From assembly GCA_947457605.1 (NCBI GenBank), contig CANGWP010000047.1, forward strand, positions 1 to 14,441: a stretch of 14,441 nt of DNA, given 5' to 3'. The stretch comes from Bdellovibrionales bacterium. GTDB lineage: Bacteria > Bdellovibrionota > UBA1018 > CAIMNF01. Positions within the stretch are counted from its first letter, which is position 1. The number at the start of each line of letters is the position of its first letter. This document shows, piece after piece, positions 1-6,099 of the stretch. Position numbers and translations under genes: made by a program. The notes under the pieces are model-generated. The model saw only the letters and a program-made list of their open reading frames with translations. It did no database searches and was not told the origin of the DNA.

Positions 1-1525
1 AACGATCGGTCAGCGCGAGAAGAATCGACTGCTGATTTGGATCCAGTGCCCGAAGGGATGTCTTTTCAAGCCTCAGATCTCCATAGGTCAGGGTTCCGGT
101 TTTATCAAAATAAAGATCCCGGACAGAGAGCGCGGAGTCGAGCGCTTCGGGTTCTTTCAGGAGGATCCCCCTCGCGAGCAGCCCACCGGAGGCAAGACTG
201 TACACAAGAGGCGTTGCAAGGGCCAATGCGCATGGGCAAGTCACAATCAAGAGAGCAAGCACTCGCCTAAGCCCCTCGTGCCCAAGACCTGAAGAATAAA
301 AGTAGGCGGACGCGACCGCTGCCACCAAAAGCACAATTCCAAGGAGTCGGGTTGCCCAGACTTCCGTTGTGCGCTCAAACCGGGTCCGCTTTTTGGTTGC
401 TTCACTCAAGCGCTGCAAGAATTGTTGAAGTCGTGTATCGCAGCCTTTTTTCTCAACCCGAATCACAAGTCCGGCATCAGCTTCCACGATCAAACTTCCC
501 GCATAAACCAAATCCCCCGTTTTCTGGTGAACCGCGCGGGATTCACCGGTAAAATGGGATTGGTCTATCCAGGCGTCGCCCGAGAACACTTTTCCATCCA
601 CCGGAATCCGATCGCCGGGGAAAAGCCGGAGATGATCTCCAATCTCTCCCTGAAAGGGGGGATGGAAGGCATTCAAAATTCCAGGATTGAGCGCACTTGA
701 CTGGCGAATCCGGGAGAGCAAATACCTGCTCGCAAGCAGCAAAAAGATCAGGGCAGTGAGACTGTCAAAGTAGAGATCATGCGTCCCAATCCACACTGAA
801 TGCGCGGAGTAGAAAAAAGCCACGAGAATCGCAAGCAGAATCGGGCCATCGATCGGGAAAATCCGGTTCCGGATTCCCGTCGCCACATTTTGAAAAAAAC
901 TCCGCCCCGAATAAAAAACCGAAGGAATCGCAAGAAGCAGGGATAACCACTCAAACACGCTTTGGAAACCACCATCCACTCCGGAATACAGGGGAATGCT
1001 CATGAGCATGACATTGCCGGATAAAGCTCCGGCCACGCCAAGATCGATCAGGCGTCTGCGGTTTTCGCGTTCCAGGAGCTTTCCTGCACTCTCCTCGCCC
1101 TCGATCAAATGGGGCTTGTATCCAAAAGATGCTATCGTTTCTGCAATTCTGGCTCGAACCGCTTCCGGGCGCACCCGAACTGTAAGGAGCGCGCGTGAAA
1201 GGTCAATGATCGAGGACTCGACATCCTTAGGCAGTGCTAGTGGCAGCCGCTCCAACAACCAGACACATGCAGTGCAATGGATTCCCTCAATGTAGATTTT
1301 TAGCGGATTATCCTGACTTTGATTCCAAAAAGAGTAGTCCCGGACCATCAGACTCACGGGACCACTCTTTTCAAAACAAACCCCATCCTGCTTCATCCGG
1401 TAATATTCCGAGAAGGGACCGGACTTCAGAATGCGATACACTGCCGCACAGCCCGGGCAGCAAAAATCCTGCAACACGGGATCACTCACAGCCTGACCGC
1501 AATGAAGACAGAGACGGGCTTCCAC
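1..1525 (-). CDS. ccoI: Copper-translocating P1B-type ATPase, CcoI/FixI type (C-terminal part outside window)
   Basis: Exports Cu(I) across the inner membrane using ATP; CcoI/FixI members serve cbb3 cytochrome oxidase assembly (family knowledge). About 508 residues are visible. An N-terminal metal-binding segment has C6xxC9 and C22-C23xxC26, typical of the CcoI/FixI branch. A heavy-metal-associated domain follows with C84-T-A-C87. At least six hydrophobic spans lie between about residue 155 and 450. The actuator motif TGES is at 326-329, the membrane copper site C430-P-C432, and the phosphorylation motif D474-K-T-G-T. The ATP-binding domain and the soluble C-terminal end lie beyond position 1. 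The start is GTG at 1525-1523, chosen because AGGAGGA sits 5 bases upstream and overlaps the stop codon of the CBS gene, so the two are probably co-translated. A generic CopA exporter is possible, but the N-terminal cysteine cluster and the Fnr neighbour favour CcoI. Confidence 0.93.
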   Translation of the reverse strand, partial: MEARLCLHCGQAVSDPVLQDFCCPGCAAVYRILKSGPFSEYYRMKQDGVCFEKSGPVSLMVRDYSFWNQSQDNPLKIYIEGIHCTACVWLLERLPLALPKDVESSIIDLSRALLTVRVRPEAVRARIAETIASFGYKPHLIEGEESAGKLLERENRRRLIDLGVAGALSGNVMLMSIPLYSGVDGGFQSVFEWLSLLLAIPSVFYSGRSFFQNVATGIRNRIFPIDGPILLAILVAFFYSAHSVWIGTHDLYFDSLTALIFLLLASRYLLSRIRQSSALNPGILNAFHPPFQGEIGDHLRLFPGDRIPVDGKVFSGDAWIDQSHFTGESRAVHQKTGDLVYAGSLIVEADAGLVIRVEKKGCDTRLQQFLQRLSEATKKRTRFERTTEVWATRLLGIVLLVAAVASAYFYSSGLGHEGLRRVLALLIVTCPCALALATPLVYSLASGGLLARGILLKEPEALDSALSVRDLYFDKTGTLTYGDLRLEKTSLRALDPNQQSILLALTDR

Positions 1526-1535
1526 AGGTCTCCTC

Positions 1536-1946
1536 CTAGTGGGTCAGCCGGGTTTCGAGGAGTTCAGAGAGCGCCTGAAGCGCATCGATGGTCGTAAAGA
1601 TTCCAACCAATCTGTGATGATCCACCACCAGAACCGAACCAATCTTCTTGTCCGCCATCATTCGCGAAACCTCGTCCAGTTTGGAGTCCGGCTTCACAAG
1701 GAACGCCTCCTCATTTGCGATCTCCCCTACCTTGCAGACTTCGGGATCGACCCCTTGCAAGGACATCGCAAGTTTCAGATCGCGGTCGGATAGAATCCCG
1801 ACCAATTGACCATCTGACATCACGGGAAGATGGCGGATTTTGTGCTGTTTCATCAAAGATTGCGCAATCGAGAGCGGCTGCTCCCGACCTACGGAATGGG
1901 GGGTGGTGGTCATGTACTTTTGAATTAACGGAATGGATTTACTCAT
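1536..1946 (-). CDS. Two-CBS-domain protein
   Basis: A 136-residue protein made almost entirely of a tandem CBS pair (Bateman module), roughly residues 9-62 and 72-131. CBS pairs bind adenine nucleotides or related ligands and regulate other proteins (family knowledge). Visible hallmarks are the paired L-V-G-I strand turns, once before SDRD and once before FTTID, and the repeated helix-strand pattern ending in HLPV and GSVLVV. No membrane span, signal peptide or extra catalytic domain is present, so it is a free-standing cytoplasmic sensor module. ATG is preceded by AGGAGG with a 9-base spacer. The stop codon is embedded in the ribosome binding site of the copper ATPase gene, 10 bases before its GTG, which implies one transcript. 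A role in energy or redox sensing for micro-oxic respiration is inferred from context only; the ligand cannot be read from sequence. Confidence 0.9.
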   Translation of the reverse strand: MSKSIPLIQKYMTTTPHSVGREQPLSIAQSLMKQHKIRHLPVMSDGQLVGILSDRDLKLAMSLQGVDPEVCKVGEIANEEAFLVKPDSKLDEVSRMMADKKIGSVLVVDHHRLVGIFTTIDALQALSELLETRLTH

Positions 1947-1992
1947 GGCGATTTGCCTCCTGAGCCTAGACTAGCGGAGCCCTACCTTTCGG

Positions 1993-2001
1993 TGGTATGA
2001 T
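1993..2001 (+). promoter_or_regulatory. Possible extended -10 promoter for the Fnr-type gene
   Basis: TGG followed by TATGAT (five of six matches to the sigma-70 -10 box) forms an extended -10 element. The -35 region at the normal spacing (about 1973-1978) is poor, as is common for extended -10 promoters. Transcription would begin near 2008, giving a leader of about 45 nt that carries the inverted repeat at 2015-2034. Confidence 0.35.
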
Positions 2002-2014
2002 GGGCCGGACAAAG

Positions 2015-2034
2015 AACATGACGGAGATCATGTT
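2015..2034. promoter_or_regulatory. Crp/Fnr-family operator-like inverted repeat
   Basis: Perfect 7-bp arms AACATGA and TCATGTT are separated by 6 bp (CGGAGA). The inner core TGA-N6-TCA has the same geometry as Fnr boxes (TTGAT-N4-ATCAA) and Crp boxes. It lies between two divergent genes, centred 28 bp before the start of a Crp/Fnr regulator and 78 bp before the CBS gene. The position inside the likely leader suggests autorepression; regulation of the CBS-ATPase operon is also possible. Confidence 0.6.
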
Positions 2035-2052
2035 TCAGGGGAGCCAAGGCGA

Positions 2053-2745
2053 ATGCAAAAAGATCTGGCAGTCACAAAACACAGTTGCGGGAATTGCGAA
2101 AGCAGGTCGCAGAGTCTTTTTTGCTCGTTGAAAAAGCAAGATATTGATTTCATAGATCAAAACAAGTTCCAAACCCGCCAAAAAGTGGGACAGTACCTCT
2201 TCTATGCAGGCAATCCCGGTACCGGCATCTATTGCGTGACCTCGGGAACCGTCAAACTCGAGGCACTCGATGAAAATGGAAAATCCCACATCGTCCAGAT
2301 CTTCTCGGATGGCTCACTCATCGGCTACCGCGCTCTATTCTCGGATGAGCCTTATCAGAGTTCGGCCATTGTGGTCGAAGACGCGGAGATCTGCTTCATT
2401 CCAAAAACCACGATCATGGACCTCGTTTCAAGAACGCCTGACCTTGCAATGAAATTCTTGATGCAACTTTCAAATGATTTTCGGCAGATGGAGCAGCGCT
2501 TAAAAAGAGTTTCATCCCACAGTGCCGCCGAGAGGATCGCGGAAGCGCTTTTGTTTTTGCGCGAGAACTTTCACGACAAGAACTGGACCCGAAAGGAAAT
2601 CGCGGAATGGGCAAGCACCACGCCTGAAACCGTGATTCGAACGCTGGCTGACCTTGAAAAAGAAGGCCTGATTGAGCAAAAGGGGCGCTCCATCAAAATC
2701 CTGAATCGCGCAAAGCTCCTCGAGAAATCGAAGATCACCTTCTAG
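2053..2745 (+). CDS. Crp/Fnr-family transcriptional regulator, probable oxygen-responsive Fnr type
   Basis: A 230-residue cytoplasmic DNA-binding regulator. The N-terminal segment has C12xxC15 and C24, followed by a cyclic-nucleotide-binding-like beta roll (about 40-125), a dimerisation helix (about 128-160) and a C-terminal winged helix-turn-helix (about 160-215). C114 lies in I-C-F-I-P, matching the V-C-E-I-P context of the fourth cluster cysteine (C122) of E. coli FNR. A [4Fe-4S] cluster is therefore plausible, though the C15-C24 spacing is 8 residues rather than FNR's 5. In the recognition helix PETVIRTL, E192 and R196 correspond to the Crp/Fnr residues that read the TGA core. ATG has an AGGGGAG site 9 bases upstream. 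It is divergent from the CBS and copper ATPase genes, consistent with control of micro-oxic respiration. Sensing of NO or another signal instead of oxygen is not excluded. Confidence 0.9.
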   Translation: MQKDLAVTKHSCGNCESRSQSLFCSLKKQDIDFIDQNKFQTRQKVGQYLFYAGNPGTGIYCVTSGTVKLEALDENGKSHIVQIFSDGSLIGYRALFSDEPYQSSAIVVEDAEICFIPKTTIMDLVSRTPDLAMKFLMQLSNDFRQMEQRLKRVSSHSAAERIAEALLFLRENFHDKNWTRKEIAEWASTTPETVIRTLADLEKEGLIEQKGRSIKILNRAKLLEKSKITF

Positions 2746-2772
2746 CCGAAGCAGCCAGAAGTTTTCGGGATA

Positions 2773-5040
2773 TCACTTGTCACCCGCCGGGGAGCGCTCG
2801 AAGGCTTTGTGGTCACCCATGGCCTTGACCTTCTCGGCATAGAACTCGGCCTCACGCCGCCTTAGCTTGTTCCAATTGTCTTTGCTGCCGGCTGCAATCC
2901 AAAGCTCTGCCTGCTTCTCCTCTTCGAGCTGCTTCATCTTCTTCAGATTCACTTCGAAGTTTGCCGTATTCAGCACCTCGTTCACATCGGCGAGCGCTCG
3001 AATGAGCGAGGTCTCGACGGGTATGTAATTCACGACCTTTTGATCATCAAGCAAGAGCACTTCAAAGAAAAATTTCGATAGGACCGCGGTCCATTCTTTT
3101 TGAACCGCTTCGTCCTGCTTAAGAGCAAGGTAGCCCGGATTGTAGAGAATGTTGTCCACGTAAGCTTCCTGGAACTCGCTCTTCGCCTCAAGCTTCAGTG
3201 CAAGCATGCGCTCCCGCTGCTCCCGGATCTCCTTCATGAACTGTGCATTTGCGGCGGCGTTTTCCGCCTTGAGTACATCTATTTTTTTCGCAAAGAAACC
3301 GGGCCCGTAGATGAGCGCAAGCACCACTGCAACACTTCCCGCAGCCCAGGCGATCGTTTTTCGGATGAAGCGGCGTTGACTCACTTCGTGGGATTCAACC
3401 TGATACCCCTCACCCCGCGCATAATCCTCAATCGATCGGATCAATTCCGCCTCAAGACCGGTCATGACGGGTTTCAGGCTTGCGTCGGCTCCGGTGATCT
3501 TCGCGAGGGCGCTGGCGGACACCTGTTTAGCAAACCTCACCCGGTGATCCGTGATCACCTCGCGCATTTTTTGTTCTTCCGTTGCCCGAATCAACCGAAT
3601 GTCCTGAAGATCACGCTCCTTGGTCGCGCGGACTTCCTCATTCCATGCCTTGGTTGTCGCAGCCTGCTCGCTTTGAAATTTTTCGGCAGCTGCTTTGCTC
3701 TCGGCCTGAAACCGGTCACGTGCGGTCTTGATCTCAAGCTCGAGCGCCTCCCGCTCCCGCGCCCTTTGGGCTTCAAAACTCGTTTTCAGGGCCGCCATCG
3801 CCTGTCCTGCCTGTTCGTCCCGGGCACGGATTTCCAATTCGAGCTGATTCTTCCTTTGTTCGCCTGCGCCAAACCACTCTTCGCGGGACTTTGCGATCTC
3901 GTCCTCGCATTCTTTCAGTTTTCGGGCAACATTTACCGCGGATTCGGACTCAATCCGACGCGCTTCCGCTTCGCTGGCCTGAATGATGAGTGCTGCCTTT
4001 CCCTGGGATGCCTCGATCTCCTTTCGAATGCTGGAAACCATCGATTCAAGATCCTTGAGTTCCGATCTCCGGAGTGGGATCTGGTCTTGAATCCCTTCCA
4101 TCTCCACCCGCGCCAGCCGAAGGCTTTCTTCCATCGCTCGCAATTCGGCGCGAAGTTCCGGCTCGCGTTGTTCCGCGGTTTCAAGTTCGTTCTTCGCAGC
4201 TTCGAGGTCCCGCTCGAGCGTGAGCTTTCGGGATCGGAGCTCCTCGATCTCGTTTTCAATCTGAGTGCGTTTTAGTTTTGCCTCGACCTGAAGCTGCTCC
4301 AACTCAAGGTCGAATCTGGATTTTGCCTGATCCCGGTCCTGATCAAGACCCGCCCGATAGGCCTCGAGTTCGGCTTTCTTTTGCTCGAGCAACCTCTCCT
4401 CTTCATTGTTGAATTCCTGAATCCCCGCAATGCTGGCCTCATGCTGGCTGAGTGCGATCTCCGCAGCCTCTTTTTTCGCTTTCCAATCCTTCAAGGTCTG
4501 CTCGATGAATTCGGCCTCCATCATGCCTTCCTCGATTTTTTTCTTCTGCTCGTCGATGGATTTGAACAACTCCACTTCGCGAAAAATCAGATCTTCGACC
4601 CGCTTCACCATCACCTGTTGTTTTTCTTCGACAACAAGCTTTCCTTTTTCAAGGTCGGCGATTTCAAATTGCAACAACTGGATCCGCTCACTCAGCTCCA
4701 TCGCCTTGTTGGTCTGCGCGGCAGTGTCATTGTACGCGATCCACACCCGGGTTCCCATTTCAAGGTCACCAACCACGAGCTCCTGCCCCCGGTATTCAAT
4801 CGGGGTCTTGGGCGGTAGCCTTCGCCCTCCGAGAAAGGACCCATTGGAGGAACCAAGGTCCGTGATCCAGACCTTTCCATTCCCATATTCGACCCGCAAA
4901 TGCTCCCGACTCATCGTCGGACAGGTCGGCATCCGCACAGCAAGGGACTCCGCACGACCGATCACACACTGATCGTCGCCGACATCCACCTCGGTATCGC
5001 GCCCGTCAAAGCGCATGCGGATTCTAAGGCCTGGTTTCAA
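2773..5040 (-). CDS. FHA-domain, long coiled-coil, single-span membrane protein
   Basis: A 755-residue protein with an FHA domain at about 5-100, shown by G28-R29, the S44-R-E-H47 motif and S65-N66-G67. FHA domains bind phosphothreonine peptides (family knowledge). Residues about 112-500 are charged Glu/Lys/Arg/Ala heptad-like coiled coil. A compact segment (500-560) precedes one hydrophobic span at about 562-583. RRFIRK sits just before the span, placing the N-terminus in the cytoplasm and a tail of about 170 residues in the periplasm. The start is TTG at 5040-5038, overlapping the stop of the channel gene as TTGA, with GGGGA 9 bases upstream. ATG at residue 9 is possible but has no good ribosome site and would trim the first FHA strand. 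It is the last gene of a three-gene operon with MotB-like and MotA-like genes and is probably a cytoplasmic adaptor or regulator of that complex. No kinase gene is in view. Confidence 0.88.
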   Translation of the reverse strand: MKPGLRIRMRFDGRDTEVDVGDDQCVIGRAESLAVRMPTCPTMSREHLRVEYGNGKVWITDLGSSNGSFLGGRRLPPKTPIEYRGQELVVGDLEMGTRVWIAYNDTAAQTNKAMELSERIQLLQFEIADLEKGKLVVEEKQQVMVKRVEDLIFREVELFKSIDEQKKKIEEGMMEAEFIEQTLKDWKAKKEAAEIALSQHEASIAGIQEFNNEEERLLEQKKAELEAYRAGLDQDRDQAKSRFDLELEQLQVEAKLKRTQIENEIEELRSRKLTLERDLEAAKNELETAEQREPELRAELRAMEESLRLARVEMEGIQDQIPLRRSELKDLESMVSSIRKEIEASQGKAALIIQASEAEARRIESESAVNVARKLKECEDEIAKSREEWFGAGEQRKNQLELEIRARDEQAGQAMAALKTSFEAQRAREREALELEIKTARDRFQAESKAAAEKFQSEQAATTKAWNEEVRATKERDLQDIRLIRATEEQKMREVITDHRVRFAKQVSASALAKITGADASLKPVMTGLEAELIRSIEDYARGEGYQVESHEVSQRRFIRKTIAWAAGSVAVVLALIYGPGFFAKKIDVLKAENAAANAQFMKEIREQRERMLALKLEAKSEFQEAYVDNILYNPGYLALKQDEAVQKEWTAVLSKFFFEVLLLDDQKVVNYIPVETSLIRALADVNEVLNTANFEVNLKKMKQLEEEKQAELWIAAGSKDNWNKLRRREAEFYAEKVKAMGDHKAFERSPAGDK

Positions 5041-6089
5041 GCAGCTGAGTCCCCGTTCCCTTCATCATCGCGTGAAGATTTTGGATTGATTGCAGCCATT
5101 GGGGGTGGTGCATTCTTCCCCCGAACCGGTCCTGCATAGCTCATGCCCCGTCGATCCTCGGTCTGCTTTTTCAATCGCTTGGACTCGTCCGCCGCGATTT
5201 CCTTTTTCAAGGACAATTCGGCGAGAGCTTCCACAGGATCCCGATGCTCATCAAAGCGGGTAAGTTCAGTCAGATCGTTGTCACGACTTTTGCGCCAAAG
5301 CTGATGAAGGTTCCGCTCATAGCGATTCACCACTTCCACAAAGAGCTTTTCCGGATTCACAAAGGAATTGAAGATCGTGTACGCCACTGAATACAGGATC
5401 CCCATGGTCGATGTACTCATGGAAAACGCGATCTTTACAAGAAAGGTGTCCATGATGAGTTTCGTACCTTCTGCGTCACTTGGATTCATTCCCTGAAGTT
5501 CCGGGAGCGCCTTCATGATCCCGAGGAACGTTCCAAAAATACCTCCCACAATGAAAAGTCCTGGCAAGAGATTCAAGAAGTCGTTCAAAGCGCCAATCGG
5601 GAAGATCCCGAACAGCTTCGTGAAACAAGGGTTGAGAGAAAGGGCATGCTTGGAGACTTCCACAAGTTCATCCTTCTCTTCGACCTCGCCGTCTTTCCGC
5701 AATGTGGATGCATATTTGATGGAATCCCGAACCAGATAGGCTGATCCCTGCTGAATCAAGAAGATCCGGTCACTCGGAGCCATGATGTGGTCGAATTTCC
5801 GGCGATGCATCTCGCTTCTGGTTTGGAACAACTCATAGAAGGTTTTCTCCAGAATTCTCTTCAATGTCACCGTGAAGGAAAAAACCCCATGGGGATTCTC
5901 ATGAATCAGGTACCGCTGAAGCCTTCGCTCGAACTCCATCACAAACCACTCTTCCCTTTTCACCGTCCAGTAAATCAAAAACCGGAGTGCAATCGCCGAG
6001 ACAAACCCGAAGGTCAAAAACGGAAGGAGAAGTTCCTTTCCAAATGTTACCAACAGATCCAAGAAATACCCTGTTACTCCCGTGCTCAT
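5037..6089 (-). CDS. MotA/TolQ/ExbB-family proton channel subunit
   Basis: A 350-residue integral membrane protein with three visible spans: about 19-42, 171-195 and 215-243. The second carries P176 and G-G-I-F-G-T-F-L-G-I, matching the conserved P..G..GT..G helix of ExbB, TolQ and MotA. The third has S-T-S-T-M-G in a helix rich in small and hydroxylated residues. Members of this family form a ring around the spans of a MotB/TolR/ExbD partner and pass protons to drive motion or envelope work (family knowledge). A cytoplasmic loop of about 125 residues separates spans 1 and 2, and a charged tail (about 245-350) ends in a Pro/Ala/Gly-rich stretch. ATG has GAGGAG 6 bases upstream, and that site overlaps the stop of the MotB-like gene (gap of 10 bp). 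It overlaps the FHA gene by 4 bases. The number of spans resembles TolQ/ExbB more than the four-span MotA. Confidence 0.88.
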   Translation of the reverse strand: MSTGVTGYFLDLLVTFGKELLLPFLTFGFVSAIALRFLIYWTVKREEWFVMEFERRLQRYLIHENPHGVFSFTVTLKRILEKTFYELFQTRSEMHRRKFDHIMAPSDRIFLIQQGSAYLVRDSIKYASTLRKDGEVEEKDELVEVSKHALSLNPCFTKLFGIFPIGALNDFLNLLPGLFIVGGIFGTFLGIMKALPELQGMNPSDAEGTKLIMDTFLVKIAFSMSTSTMGILYSVAYTIFNSFVNPEKLFVEVVNRYERNLHQLWRKSRDNDLTELTRFDEHRDPVEALAELSLKKEIAADESKRLKKQTEDRRGMSYAGPVRGKNAPPPMAAINPKSSRDDEGNGDSAA

Positions 6090-6099
6090 AGTGCTCTCC

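Noticed and set aside
2746..2772. Terminator between the Fnr-type and FHA genes
   Set aside because: Only short imperfect pairings (CCGAA with TTCGG, CTTCT with AGAAG) and no T-run on either strand.
3100..4275. 391-codon plus-strand open frame
   Set aside because: It is antisense to the coiled-coil part of the FHA gene. Glu/Lys/Arg/Ala-rich coding sequence leaves the opposite strand open, and the product has no coherent domain or good start.
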